A stretch of DNA of 64,000 nucleotides from Bursaphelenchus xylophilus (Eukaryota > Nematoda > Chromadorea > Rhabditida > Aphelenchoididae), in contig CAJFCV020000002.1 of the NCBI GenBank assembly GCA_904066235.2, positions 9,672,001-9,736,000 of the forward strand. Reading direction: 5' to 3'. Below are positions 45,256-56,120 of this stretch, one piece after another (position 1 is the first letter of the stretch; each line of letters opens with the position of its first letter). The translations under genes were made by a program, and so were the position numbers. Below the pieces are notes generated by a model. That model saw only the letters and a program-made list of their open reading frames with translations, was not told the origin of the DNA and did no database searches.

Positions 45256-45395
45256 TTTCGTTTCCCAAGCCGTAAACGTGCGACTCAACAGTGTTTTTAT
45301 TGTAATGACCCATCAATAAAATATCACTTTTCGGCCGAGTAAAAATCGGAAGGACCCTGTTCAGGGTGCTCATTATTTTCCCGACAGACTGATAG
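45256..45395. repeat. Repeat segment S followed by a family G right end
   Basis: TTTCGTTTCCCAAGCCGTAAAC and ATCGGAAGGACCCTG are the inverse of 18180-18309. A lone family G end (TTATTTTCCCGACAGACTGA) closes it. Confidence 0.6.
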
Positions 45396-45553
45396 TAAGA
45401 GCTTGGAATTTTGCTGATTTTTTGTTATTAGAAAATTATTTTCTTAACTTGAGCTGTCTTTCATCCACTTCCTTTTTTTCCCCACGTCCAAAGCTTCAGT
45501 TGTTACAGAAAAAACTTGATCTTGATTTGTTCATAGTTTCATCAAAATCGTCT

Positions 45554-45703
45554 TATCAGTATGTCGGGAAAATAATGTGGATTTTTCGCAGGAAAATGTC
45601 TCATCTTGTCGCAGTGTCACACCAAATGTCTACACATTGTAAAGCACTAATAGGCGATTCCAAGGCGCTCCAAATCCACCTTATTTTCCCGACAGACTGA
45701 TAT
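45554..45703. mobile_element. Family G variant MITE, copy G13
   Basis: ATGTCGGGAAAATAATGTGG at the left, CCACCTTATTTTCCCGACAG at the right. The TGTGGATC interior matches the partial copy at 26270. Confidence 0.75.
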
Positions 45704-46178
45704 TGTTATACATATACAGCCTTTATAATTTCGGCCATTTTACCGCAGACCAATTTTTAAGACCCTGTGGAGTCTACTGTAATATTTCTCTTTTACTGTT
45801 TACGTCTTCGCATCTTTAACGTCTCAAACATTACTGAATGCCCATCTTCTTCGAGAGTAAACAACACTTTTGAACGGAATCCGACCTTGATTGTAAATAA
45901 CTCATTTCATTTTAATGGCGCCAAGGAACGTTGCTGACCGTTTAGCTTTTCCTTTCCTTCTTGTTCTCACCACACCCAAACCGTTTCAATTCTCTTTGGG
46001 TAAGCGTTTGGAGTGGTGAATGACAAATGAACGGTGTGAATGACCATAAATGAAAACCTTACTGAAACCAGTTTTAGTGGGTTACAATATTAAACAGTAA
46101 TAGTGAAAGGAGAAAACCACATTTGCACTGGGTGGGTGCAAGTAAGGTGCAATATAGACGTTATAGTATGTATATCTA
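45704..46178. other. Intergenic DNA, no gene recognised
   Basis: No conserved frame. 45900-46050 is less AT-rich than its surroundings. Confidence 0.35.
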
Positions 46179-46425
46179 CAATGGCGGACCTGATCCAGTG
46201 GCAAAAAACGTACCATTTTGCATCCGGGAAGCATCAAAAATATGGAAAAATACCTCCCTCTCCATGTGAAAAAAACTCCGATTTCAAAAGCGCCTCCGCT
46301 GTTTTTGAGAGGAAAAGGGCGCGCTTTTGAAATCGGAGTTTTTTTAGTTGGGGAGGGAAGCATTTTGCCACATTTTTTTAAATACTTTCCGGACGCTTCT
46401 TGCCACTGGATCAGGTCTGCCACTG
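46179..46425. mobile_element. Family F MITE, copy F4
   Basis: CAATGGCGGACCTGATCCAG to CTGGATCAGGTCTGCCACTG, with TA on both sides. Family G copy G14 begins at the right-hand TA. Confidence 0.82.
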
Positions 46426-46577
46426 TATCAGTCTGTCGGGAAAATAATGAGCACCCTGTCGCAGCGAAAATGGCATCACCGCTGAGAAAATGAGGTATCG
46501 CGAAAAAAATAAAATTTCTTTTCATTTCAGCGATGCGATTGGCGCAGCGACATTTTGCTTATTATCTTTAAGATAGA
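46426..46577. mobile_element. Family G MITE, copy G14
   Basis: TATCAGTCTGTCGGGAAAAT at the left; the right end TTATTATCTTTAAGATAGAC is worn. Confidence 0.7.
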
Positions 46578-46592
46578 CTTTTTATGTACATA

Positions 46593-46839
46593 CAGTGAGG
46601 GACCTGATCCAATGGCAAAAAACGTGTCGTTTTGCATTCTGGAAGGGACCAAAATGACTCCAAACCCTTCCCTTCTCTATGCTAAAAAACTCCGCTTTGA
46701 AAAGCGCGCTCTTTCCTTCAAGGCGGGCTCTTCAAAGAGGGGTTTTTTAGCTTAGAGAAGGGAAGGCTTTGGAGACATTTTGGTCTCTTCCGGGATGCAA
46801 AATGCGACGTTTTTTGCCATTGGATCCGGTCCCTCACTG
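46593..46839. mobile_element. Family F MITE, copy F5
   Basis: CAGTGAGGGACCTGATCCAA to its complement, TA on both sides (46591-46592 and 46840-46841). Nearly identical to F3, hence likely recent. Confidence 0.85.
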
Positions 46840-48114
46840 TACGTACAGCCAAACTGCTGCACAACGAATCGCAAGGTACCAAAAAATATTCTGTACAGAA
46901 GGGTCTCATGATACGGAAGTCCATTTGTGATGAAAATGGACTCTTGCGGTCTCTCAAATTGTAAATTATGAAGTTTTGTTGCAACTTGCAAGAGAGGCTG
47001 CTGGACAGAATTTTGGCTGCCGTTACGAGATCAGTAAATTTCTCTTTCTGATGTTTTCATTGAAGGGGAAGACGTATTTTACAAAAAAAAATTTTGCTCA
47101 GCAATACGGAAAACAGAGGATAAATCGTGTTGCTTTTTTGACATTGGGACTACAGTCGAATCCCTGACCGTATATACGACCCAAATCTGTCTATAAAAAA
47201 ATTTTTACAGTTTCCAAGATCAATTTACGCCAAAATAAACCTCCACAAAACGAAACCTTACTGTAACAAACAATTTTTTGGTCCCTTCAATTTTTCGTAT
47301 AAAACCTTTACTTCATGTTCCCCATCAATTTACTTCCGAGAACTTTGGAACATCAATAATAAACCTGAAGGTCACAAGGACCGGGCTTACCTAACGCCCG
47401 GTTCGCTAACATCATTAGCGGTTCAAAGAGACGTTGAACCCTTTTGGAAAGGAGAAAAGCAATCGATTTATTGATTAATAGCGGAATCAGAAAGACATGT
47501 ATCAAGTTTGGGGCTTTATGGAAGTTTGCAAATATCAAGAATTTTGTAAAAAAAACAATAGTGAGATTTTTTTCATTTTGAAAAAATGAGACGAATTAAT
47601 AATAAAAATAGCCTCAAATATGAGTTGTGTCATAATAATATAATTGTAAAATCATGACTAAAATTAATAAAGACTACAATAATTTTTTTGTAAAATACGG
47701 TAAGAAGTCTGTGAAATGTTTTGTTTTCAAACCAACGGTTTGGAATTTGTGTGTTTTTTTATTTTGTAATTGAAAATAAAAAAGAACCACTTTACTTAGT
47801 TTACAACATAAAACACCAAGAGTTAAATGGGGGTCCTGGTAGGAAAATAAGTAACGAATGAACCCTTTGAAGCCATAAATTTTTTCATACATCAATTCCT
47901 GAAAATTCTTTCCACATAAAGTCGAGATATCAGAAGGCAATTTTTTGAGGCCTTTCTCTGTCAAACTCGCTCAAAAAGATCCCTATCTTGCACAAAAATT
48001 GCACTTTTCGAAAACAACTACTGAGCTGGCAATAGTTCAAAATAATAAAGTATGTAATAGCTTGTAAAATAAACACATTTTCAGCAGTTTTAAATCCTTT
48101 CTGTTTTGTTTTAA
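46840..48114. other. Intergenic DNA, no gene recognised
   Basis: 46845-46930 has weak similarity to the diffuse repeat at 43940-44100. The rest is AT-rich and shows no gene. Confidence 0.35.
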
Positions 48115-48686
48115 CAAGGAAAGTACTTCTATGGGGTGTGGAGTTACAGGTCGAGATATATATCAAAAAATTCGCAAAAATTTTCTGATTCGGAATATAT
48201 AAAAATTAGCTGCCTAATTTTGGTCTATCAACAAGTTTTATCAATAAATGTATTTCTCGAGGAAAAAAATCTGCGGCAACAAAAGCGCGCTCGGTCTCTT
48301 CCTTCGGAAGAGAGCGGTGTGGCCGAGTGGTTAGAGCGCTAGATTGGGAATCCGAAGGGAACGGGTTCGATTCGTTTTGTCACACTTGAACCCATTTTTT
48401 TACATTGGAACTACTTCTAAGGTGTAGTTGTAATCTAATTTGATATTTTAAGGCTTGTCAAGGCCTCAGAATTTATTTTACCACAAAATAAAAATTTTTT
48501 ATTGGTAAAAACACGGTCAAAAAGACACTTGCATGGTGTCGCGAGAAAACTTCGGAGGACAAAAACATGTCATCAGACCAAAATTAGGCAGCTAATTTTT
48601 ATATATTCTGAATCAGAAAATTTTTGCGATTTTTTTGATATATATCTCGACCTGTAACTCCACACCCCATAGAAGTACTTTCCTTG
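48115..48686. mobile_element. Family B foldback element B3, carrying a tRNA-derived core
   Basis: CAAGGAAAGTACTTCTATGG to its complement, TAA on both sides (48112-48114 and 48687-48689). Arms include CTCCACACCCCATAGAAGT and TTAGCTGCCTAATTTTGG. A tRNA-like segment lies at 48290-48380 on the plus strand. Confidence 0.83.
48290..48380 (+). pseudogene. tRNA-derived sequence inside B3
   Basis: Hairpin TCTCTTCC-TTC-GGAAGAGA, A box TGGCCGAGTGG (48320-48330), anticodon loop TTGGGAA (anticodon GGG), B box GGGTTCGATTC (48363-48373). Box spacing is normal for pol III. The T stem and acceptor stem are not paired, so it is read as a tRNA relic or an internal pol III promoter, not a functional tRNA. Confidence 0.65.
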
Positions 48687-49171
48687 TAAGAGAAAAAATC
48701 TGTAATGTTTCATCTTGCAAGCCGTAAAAACGAGAGTCAAATGTGGTTCTTATGGTCTCTTTAGGCGTTTGACGATTCGAGGAAAAATTGAAGCGAATAA
48801 AAAGTACCTTAATTTCGATCTTGATGTTTTACACTTTCACCAATTTCTTGAAGCCCAACAAGCCGCCTAAGATGCTAACCAAAATCAATTTCCTTTCGGC
48901 CTGTTCTTTCTCCGGTCGGGTCATTACAATCGTTTTACTTCTTTCGGTTCAAAACCCGCGAAAAAAAGTGACCTTGAATGGGACGGGCGTACCAAACCGG
49001 CAACCAGAAACTTAATCGGCTAGAAAACCGTTCCGTAAACATTTTCGTCTGACCGCATTCCACTCCGCTTACAATGCTATTTCGTCAACTCTAACTGTTT
49101 TACAATACTGCCTTTTATTGGCTTTCCGAAGACTTCCCAACGCCCACTAGATTCTTCGTTCCTGAGTCAGG
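48687..49171. other. Upstream region of the first plus-strand collagen
   Basis: 48715-48775 carries a worn match to the end of the TTAA-flanked foldback at 28554 (GCCGTAAAAACGAG, TGGTTCTTATGGTC). No gene seen in the rest. Confidence 0.4.
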
Positions 49172-49178
49172 TATATAA
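49172..49178 (+). promoter_or_regulatory. TATA box of collagen 49247-50128
   Basis: GTATATAAGCC, 69 bp before the start codon. The same TATATAA word precedes the next two collagens. Confidence 0.7.
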
Positions 49179-49246
49179 GCCGAGACCCGCCACTCCCAAT
49201 TCGCAGTTGCCGTTCTTTTCTTACTCTTCAAGACAAGAACAGTACA

Positions 49247-50128
49247 ATGCACGACGCAAAGATTGTCGTCGGAGTCGCTTCGGCCTGCTCGGCCGCCGCC
49301 ATCATCGCCGTGTTGGTGGTGGTGCCCAACCTCTACAGCACCATCAGCGCCCTCAACGAGCGTGTGGCCATCGGCGTCCAACAGTTCCGCGACGAGACCG
49401 ACGGAGCCTGGACCCAGCTCATGGAGGTCCAACTCCAAGTCACCCCTCCATCCAAGCCCCGCGAGAACCCCTTCAACTCCATCTTCCGTCAGAAACGTCA
49501 AGCCAACGGTGGCCTCCCAGCCTGGTGCCAGTGCACGCCACCCAAGCTCACCTGCCCACCCGGCCCCGCCGGACCTCCCGGCCCACCAGGACAGCCCGGT
49601 CAACCCGGCCCCAACGGACAGCCCGGCCAGGCCGGTCAACCCGGAGCCCCAGCCGCCCCTTGCGTGCAGGCCCAACAAGGCTGCATCCAGTGCCCCGCCG
49701 GACCACCAGGCCAGCCCGGACGCCCAGGACCCCAAGGACCACCCGGACCCAGCGGAAACCCCGGAGCCCCAGGAGTTGCGCCCGGACAAGGACCACCCGG
49801 CCCACCAGGACCTGCCGGAAACGCCGGTGCCCCCGGACAGCCCGGAGCCCCCGGACAACCCGGAAACCCAGGACAGGACGCCACCCACTCCATCAGCGTC
49901 CCCGGCCCCAAGGGACCCAACGGACCACCAGGAGCGCCCGGTCAGCCCGGCCCCAACGGACAGCCCGGTCAACCCGGAGGCCAGGGACCACCCGGCCCAG
50001 CCGGACCCAACGGACAGCCCGGACAACCCGGATCCGACGGTCTCCCCGGATCCAGCGGTGGCCCAGGACAGCCCGGTCCCGATGCCGCCTACTGCCCCTG
50101 CCCAGCTCGTACCATCCGTCGTTTCTAA
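49247..50128 (+). CDS. Cuticle collagen, single exon, ending [15 protein letters not shown]
   Basis: 293 residues. An N-terminal hydrophobic anchor (about 6-30) is followed by homology box A ([16 protein letters not shown], about 47-62) and a furin-type RQKR site (81-84), after which cuticle collagens are cut. Gly-X-Y blocks follow, separated by cysteine clusters ([23 protein letters not shown]) and a VPGPKG break. It ends [11 protein letters not shown]. Secreted by hypodermis into the cuticle in this family. The third-position C bias contrasts with the AT-rich surroundings, typical of highly expressed collagens. Chains of similar sequence make a specific gene name unsafe. Confidence 0.93.
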   Translation: MHDAKIVVGVASACSAAAIIAVLVVVPNLYSTISALNERVAIGVQQFRDETDGAWTQLMEVQLQVTPPSKPRENPFNSIFRQKRQANGGLPAWCQCTPPKLTCPPGPAGPPGPPGQPGQPGPNGQPGQAGQPGAPAAPCVQAQQGCIQCPAGPPGQPGRPGPQGPPGPSGNPGAPGVAPGQGPPGPPGPAGNAGAPGQPGAPGQPGNPGQDATHSISVPGPKGPNGPPGAPGQPGPNGQPGQPGGQGPPGPAGPNGQPGQPGSDGLPGSSGGPGQPGPDAAYCPCPARTIRRF

Positions 50129-50234
50129 GCGTGATTGCGGCGTTAATTGGCTACAAAGTCAAGATGCCCGGACGTTTTTCTTCTTTCTTGTGATGGTTTT
50201 TAATTTGAAGGTTCGGATTTGAAAAAGATGGAAT

Positions 50235-50240
50235 AATAAA
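50235..50240 (+). terminator. Poly(A) signal AATAAA of collagen 49247-50128
   Basis: AATAAA 107 bp after the stop codon. Confidence 0.65.
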
Positions 50241-51193
50241 TCTGATTGACTGCTGATTTTTGGCTGGATTTTGATTTTTTGTGAATTGTGTAAAAGTTTT
50301 CTCATCAAAAAGAAGTCGTCGAACCATCAGAAAAAGGACCAAGGCTATATGACGATATAGTAAACGTCATCAAGAAAAATTAACAATGAAATCTTCCTTA
50401 AAATAAAATGACTTCATTTTTTGATCAATCTACCTGCAGATCTACTTTCTAACGACACAAAAATCTAGCCAAACTTTTAACAAAGATATTCATCAAATTA
50501 TATTGTACTAGCCATTTTTGAAGACCCCATAAGTTATCTTCCAGAAGAGCTAGCCTCGTCATTCTGTCAACGCCTGATCCCTAAGACTGTATATCAGAGT
50601 ACCAACAACATTTTTTAGCTTTCAAGCCATCTCTTACCTAAAAATTTGCCATCAAATTATATTAGACTAGGTAGCCATATTCGGATATCCCATAACTCAT
50701 CCTCCAGACAAGCTAGCCTTCTGATTTTTTGATTACGCAAGGCCTCAAAGACTGTGTGTCACAACACTAATCAGACTTTCTATGGTACAACAGCTATTCC
50801 AGCTGAAAATTAGTCATCAAATTATATTATAAATGCCATATACATCAAACCAAAGAAAAAATACGATTGAAATGACTGGAAACAAAATCCTAGCCCGTCT
50901 CTGACACTTATCGCATCGATTCATGCTTATTGCAATTGCAATTGCATCAATTTCCCAGAATTTTAGGGAAGAAAACGAGATCTGTCAAAATCCATAAAAT
51001 TTGACGTTTTTAATCCATAAAACGAAAAAATTTGTGGAATTTGCGGATTTTTGTTTTTTCTTCCACAATTTCGAGGCACTTTGGTAAATTTGCAACATTC
51101 AAATGCACCAATTGTTCTTGTTTCATTCAAATTTCGACAATTTTCTATCGATTCATCTGATTTTCCTCATTTTCTCGGCGATTTTTTCTCGAA
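50241..51193. other. Intergenic DNA with a degenerate tandem repeat
   Basis: CATCAAATTATATT recurs near 50490, 50650 and 50815, with CCATAAGTTATCTTCCAG / CCATAACTCATCCTCCAG between: about 150-bp degenerate units. No gene seen. Confidence 0.45.
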
Positions 51194-52105
51194 ATGGTAG
51201 GTTTCCAGCGATTTTCTTCTGATTTTAGGTGATAAACGGCTTGAAAATTATCCCTTCTTGGTCTAGAAGGTGTATTCTACCTGGATTTTTATGAATTTAC
51301 CTTTTTGCAGAGTGTCAAGTTTCTACTCGATTACGTGGACGAACATGGGAAAAGTCGCCGCTCCGAGCGTTTCGATGTGAAATTGGATAACAACGTAAAG
51401 TTCATTGACGAGGGATTTGATGCTCTCAAGCTGCAACACAACCTTTCCAAGCGACTCGATCCGGTGGACGGCCTTTATTGGGTCAGTTTGGAATTTTTTT
51501 CTTTATTTTTCTGATTTTAGGTATCATCAAGTATAATATAAAATTTTCGACTGCAAATTGTTTCGTTTAGCAAATAAATTGGAGGGAAAGATGTAATAAG
51601 CTACAATAAAGCTCATTTTAGGTGGACGGTCGAAAATATCGCGGAGTATTTCCAATTGAAGCAGGAAACGTGTACAAGGCTGAGATCAGAGTGAACTCCG
51701 CTGATTTTCCGGATGAATCCGAAACTGTTGCGGAGAAGAAGCGAGTCCCACTCAAGCCCAGAGAGATGACTGAGCGCGAGAAAGAACTTGATGTGGATAA
51801 CGTAAGCATGGATACTTTAAATTTATATTGTTTTAGGTAAGCAATTTTCTATTTTATTTTTTAAATTTTAGCTGATCCCTGTTTATGTTGGTGCTCCGGA
51901 CTTCCCGAAGACCCCAATGGTCCGTGAGGTCATCACTCATCGTGGCGCCAGCGTCAGTTGTGTTCTGACGAGCGCTTTTAAGAAAGGAATGATCCCAATC
52001 AAGCCAGAAGGCCCCATGAAGCAGATCAATGCGGCTACAAATGAAGAGAAGATTGTGAATCAGTCTGAGATTGCTATTCCTGAACATATCTACGTCCCCG
52101 TTTGA
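51194..52105 (+). CDS. Unrecognised 195-residue protein, four exons
   Basis: Exons 51194-51196 (just the ATG), 51311-51481, 51622-51801 and 51872-52105 have GT-AG junctions and are all in phase 0. I do not recognise the product. It has no signal peptide or membrane segment, is rich in charged residues, and contains FLLDYVDEHGKSRRSERFDV, a WVDGRKYRGVFPIEAG stretch and VREVITHRGASVSCVLTSAF. A soluble intracellular protein is inferred. The one-codon first exon is unusual but each splice site is good (ATG then GTAGGT; TTTTTGCAG before exon 2). An ATG upstream that would change this start was not found. It lies between two collagens on the same strand. Confidence 0.7.
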
Positions 52106-52727
52106 AAATATTGGACAATTATTATATTGTACTTGATGAAAATCTAATTTTGTTCGTAAAATTTGTTGCCTAATGGATAAAAATCATTAAAATATGGACT
52201 CTAATGGTATTTTAGACCTAACCAATGGTATAACAACCAATAATATACATATGAAAAGTGATTAAATTATTGGGGTTCACCTTTTTTTGTCATGTTATTT
52301 TAAGCTCGCCTCCCGCACACATAAATTGACGTAAAATACGCGAAATAGCGCAGATCTAATTTGATTTTCCAGGAAATTACACTATTTTTCATTTGCCTGC
52401 AAGATATTTCTCGTAAATTATAAAAATTTCGGCGCAATTTATACTTATTACGACATTTACACTTGATTTTTTACTCCTTGATATTTTTTTGCTGAAAGTG
52501 ATATCGAAATTTAAACCGAAAATTGAAAAAAATCACTTTCGCCGCCGCGCAAATGACCCAATTCGCGGTGAGAGAGGCGGAAAAACGCCTGAAGCGAAAA
52601 GAAAATAAATTAAAAAGCGGCCTCGAGAAAGTGAGGACTACTGAAAACGCAGTAAATTGTAACAAAAAAGGGACGACAAAGAAACCTGTCGCTATTTTTT
52701 ATGTTTACAATATGGCACCCAGTGAGG
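52106..52727. other. Intergenic DNA before the second plus-strand collagen
   Basis: No gene. A purine-rich block at 52525-52680 is likely upstream regulatory or neutral DNA. Confidence 0.4.
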
Positions 52728-52734
52728 TATATAA
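52728..52734 (+). promoter_or_regulatory. TATA box of collagen 52914-53993
   Basis: GTATATAAGGCCCG. A possible 5' UTR intron runs from GTAAGG at 52785 to TTTCTAG ending at 52911, three bases before the start codon; that acceptor could instead take a spliced leader. Confidence 0.65.
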
Positions 52735-52913
52735 GGCCCGGTATGACCAATTCTCATCATCCAGTGCTTCGGTTCAATCCTAAAGTAAGGTTTGTTTTCT
52801 AATTTAGGCTTTTTCGAGGGAAAATTAAGTGTTCTTTTGACTTCAGAAGACGTTTCACAGTTTTTTAGGAAATCGAAAAACCTTAAATCACCTAAAAATC
52901 CCAATTTCTAGCC

Positions 52914-53993
52914 ATGGGAAAGCTCTGTGTCCAAATAACCGCGGCCATCTCGGCCTCAATGGTCCTCTTCAGTATCATCTCCGCCATCTACATCTTCAAC
53001 GACATCAACTCGTTGTATGATGAGATCATGGACGACATGGTCGAGTTCAAAACTCACGCTGATGGCGCCTGGAGCAAGATGATCATGGCCAGAAGACAGT
53101 TCCAACCAACATTCCAACAACTCGTCGGTCGTGCCAAACGTCAATACGACGCCGCTTCTACTGGTGGCGGAGCCAGCCAAGGAGGATCGGGCGGATGCGG
53201 TGCCTGCGCTCGCAGCGTCAACAACTGCCCTCCAGGCCCACCCGGACCACCAGGACAGCCCGGCCAACCAGGAACTGACGGAGCCCCAGGAGACGCCGGA
53301 AAGTCCGGATTGGCTGGAGCCGCTCAAATCGGTGACTTTGGAGGAAAGGGTGGCTGCTTCCCATGCCCCGCCGGACCAGCTGGCCCACCCGGCCCAGACG
53401 GACCACCAGGAGAAGCCGGACCAAGCGGACAACCAGGACAACCCGGAAACGACGGACAGCCCGGAAACCCAGGAACTGAAGGCCCAGCCGGAGACGCGGG
53501 ATCCGATGGACAGCCAGGCGCTCCAGGACAACCAGGAGAGAAGGGTCAAGACGGTCAACGCTCTACCCCCATCCCAGGCCCAGCCGGACCTCAAGGACCA
53601 GCCGGCCCACCAGGTCAGCCAGGAGAGAACGGAGGTGCTGGACCAGCCCCACAACCCGGCCCACCAGGACCAGCCGGAGCTCCAGGACAGCCCGGTCAAC
53701 CAGGAAGCGATGGACAACCAGGTGCTCCAGGAGGACCTGGTGTCCCAGGAGGCGACGCCGCTTACTGTCCTTGCCCTCCTCGCGGTGGTGCTCCACCATC
53801 TGCTGCAATTTCCGGAGGCCAATCCGGAGCTTACCAAGGAGGAAGTGCCCCAGGAACCGTTCCACCCCCAGCTGCTCCTGTTGAGGTACCAGCTGCACCA
53901 GTTACACCAGCTCCCGCTGCTGCTAGCCAATACCGTCGCCGTGCTGCCAAGCGCGCTCGTGCTATGCGTCAACGTGCTCGTCAAGTTGCCTAA
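52914..53993 (+). CDS. Cuticle collagen with a long basic, Pro/Ala-rich tail
   Basis: 359 residues in one coding exon. Hydrophobic anchor (about 8-28), homology box [19 protein letters not shown] (about 45-62), furin-type RAKR (73-76), a Gly/Ser linker, [11 protein letters not shown], then Gly-X-Y blocks with CFPCPAG and IPGPAGP breaks, and AYCPCPPR. Unlike its neighbours it continues for about 75 residues: a Gly/Ser/Pro/Ala-rich spacer, a [13 protein letters not shown] run and a basic end ([18 protein letters not shown]). The tail could be a linkage or processing segment. Start supported by TTTCTAG-CC-ATGG context. Confidence 0.93.
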   Translation: MGKLCVQITAAISASMVLFSIISAIYIFNDINSLYDEIMDDMVEFKTHADGAWSKMIMARRQFQPTFQQLVGRAKRQYDAASTGGGASQGGSGGCGACARSVNNCPPGPPGPPGQPGQPGTDGAPGDAGKSGLAGAAQIGDFGGKGGCFPCPAGPAGPPGPDGPPGEAGPSGQPGQPGNDGQPGNPGTEGPAGDAGSDGQPGAPGQPGEKGQDGQRSTPIPGPAGPQGPAGPPGQPGENGGAGPAPQPGPPGPAGAPGQPGQPGSDGQPGAPGGPGVPGGDAAYCPCPPRGGAPPSAAISGGQSGAYQGGSAPGTVPPPAAPVEVPAAPVTPAPAAASQYRRRAAKRARAMRQRARQVA

Positions 53994-54020
53994 ATCCTTG
54001 CGTAATTTAAAATTTGAAGC

Positions 54021-54026
54021 AATAAA
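54021..54026 (+). terminator. Poly(A) signal AATAAA of collagen 52914-53993
   Basis: AATAAA 28 bp after the stop codon. Confidence 0.6.
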
Positions 54027-54273
54027 TGACATCATCAGTAATACCAGAGAATTAGCGTTCTATTTTTTAAGTCGATACAATATTCTGAAATCGTAACATT
54101 TGTTTGATCGCTAACATTATTAGAGGAACCACCGAAAGACCAAAGAAGCAGTTTTCCTTTTGATTTCTCCGCGAGTAAATCCCACAGCGCTTTTTTTGCG
54201 TTGATGGAGATAAATCAGGGCGTTGACGAAACTCGAAGAAAGTCATTGGGCGACATCCGGGTTCCGCGAAGCC

Positions 54274-54280
54274 TATATAA
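54274..54280 (+). promoter_or_regulatory. TATA box of collagen 54326-55466
   Basis: CCTATATAAACCCG, 46 bp before the start codon. Confidence 0.7.
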
Positions 54281-54325
54281 ACCCGAGAAGACGAGGGGTT
54301 CGTCACGGACACCCAAGCAGTCAGC

Positions 54326-55466
54326 ATGGATCAGTCGAAGGCGTCGCTCAAGACGGAGACAGACGCCCATAGGCAGATGCGCCGCATCGCCTTTGCCGCA
54401 GTTGCCGTTTCCACGGTCGCCGTTATCGCCACCGTGGTTACGTTGCCCATGCTCTACAGCTACGTTCAATCCTTCCAGTCGCACCTCCTCGTCGAGACCG
54501 ACTACTGCAAAGTAAGCTTGGCTGATTTTGATGATAAAGAAAAGTCGAGAAAAACGTTGATTTTATCACAAATTACCGCTAATTTTCTAGGCTCGCTCTC
54601 GCGACATGTGGTTGGAGATGACCGCCCTTCAAGTCGGAAAGGGACACTACAACCGTGTCAAGAGAGGATGGCTCTTCGGCCAGTGGGTGCCAGAAGGAAA
54701 CGGATATGAAGGAGGTTCCTCATCCGGTGGAGCCCCATCTGGTGGCGCTCCAACCGGAGGTCACGGTGGACAAGGCCCAAGCGGTGGCAGCGGACCATCA
54801 TCTGGCGGCTACGGAGGACCATCCGGAGCCCCCAGCGGTGGATACGGAGGCCCAGCCGTCAACGCCGAGCCCGCCCCCACCTGCTGCACCTGCCACCAGG
54901 GCGCTCCTGGCCCAGCTGGACCTGAAGGACCCGCCGGACAGGACGGAACTGATGGAGAGAACGGAAAGGACGGACAAGACGGAAAGGACGCTCAGCTCCA
55001 CCCCGCTGAAGCCACCGAAGTTTGCATCATCTGCCCACCCGGACCAGCTGGACCCCAAGGACCACCCGGACCCAAGGGACCACCCGGACCAAAGGGATCT
55101 CCCGGAGAGCCACCCAAGGACGGAGTTCCCGGCGAACAAGGAATGCAAGGCCAGCCTGGTCCAGTCGGACGTCCAGGACGCGAAGGACCACGTGGAGCCC
55201 CCGGACAGCCCGGTCGTCTCATCCCCGTTCCCGGCCCACAAGGACCAGCTGGACCTCCCGGACCAGCCGGAGAACAAGGACCAAAGGGACAACCCGGACC
55301 CGACGGACAGTCCTTCCAAGGACCACCCGGTCTCCCCGGAGAGCCAGGAAAGGCCGGACGCGAGGGTCGCCCCGGACCTCCCGGCCCAGCCGGTCCATCC
55401 GGAGAGGACGGAGAGAAGGGTTCTTGCGAACACTGCCCACCCCCACGTACCCCTCCAGGATACTAA
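54326..55466 (+). CDS. Cuticle collagen, two exons, ending [10 protein letters not shown]
   Basis: Exons 54326-54511 and 54591-55466 join in phase 0 to 353 residues. Membrane segment about 20-45, then VETDYCK at the exon junction, [10 protein letters not shown], and a furin-type RVKR (84-87). A Gly/Ser/Pro-rich spacer ([28 protein letters not shown]) precedes PTCCTCHQG, the Gly-X-Y blocks with a VCIICPPG break and VPGPQGP, and the end [13 protein letters not shown]. The DYCK intron and C-terminus match the minus-strand collagen at 41475-42681, though this gene lacks the second intron. Low third-position A/T marks strong expression. Confidence 0.93.
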
Positions 55467-55717
55467 ATCCGCCCATGCTGAACAAGTTGGAGAACATCTC
55501 ACAATTCATCTTCTTCGTTTTACTGATGTCCGCGACACACCATCAACACCACCATCTTCACGCTTCGCATCCATCGCGAAGCTGATCCCACTGCTGCTGC
55601 TCCCCGTCACACTCAGCGACGCAACAAGACCGCGTCGTTGTTAAAAGGCCTGGCCATCCATCGGCCGGGTTTTGCTGCTAAATCCCCATTTCCCGAATTA
55701 ATTTTATTTTCTTGAGA

Positions 55718-55723
55718 ATAAAC
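55718..55723 (+). terminator. Poly(A) signal AATAAA of collagen 54326-55466
   Basis: AATAAA 252 bp after the stop codon. The DNA from here to 56120 shows no gene. Confidence 0.5.
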
Positions 55724-56120
55724 TTCGCTAGTGTAATTGAACAAGCGTAATGTGCTTAGAAAGTCACTTGAACGAGGTTTTCGTCAATTTAACTTGTTAA
55801 CAAGTGCATTTGTACGGTAGGGCTGTTTTTAGCACGCTTATGATATTTTTTGTTCAGATTAATCCATGTATAATTGTAGAGTGAAGTAATTCTCGATTTC
55901 AAACACAGTTTTGCTACAATCACTACAAGATAATTGTACTGTCTGTCGACCCAATTGATAGAAGGTATTACGCGTGGAGGGTCAGACTGTGTCATAAATT
56001 GTTCACAACTTTTTATATGTCGGAAAACCCTTTTATTATGCGAAATCTTTTTTGAAAATGGGTTTTTAGAACAGTAATTACTATGCGATAGAAATCTGGA
56101 GAGTGTTGGGCCCGGACTTA

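Noticed and set aside
48290..48380. Functional tRNA-Pro or nematode V-arm tRNA
   Set aside because: A and B boxes are good, but acceptor and T stems do not pair and the anticodon stem is damaged.
49115..50026. 303-residue minus-strand reading frame rich in Gly, Ser and Trp
   Set aside because: It is the antisense of the collagen's Gly-X-Y codons. The plus strand has the signal anchor, homology box A, furin site and cysteine knots.
52956..54035. 359-residue minus-strand frame and overlapping plus-strand Pro/Gln-rich frame
   Set aside because: Both are shadows of the collagen at 52914-53993 and have only its periodic composition.
54655..55644. Overlapping alternative frames across the third collagen (plus and minus)
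   Set aside because: Low-complexity by-products of the triplet repeat; the GXY frame is the real one.
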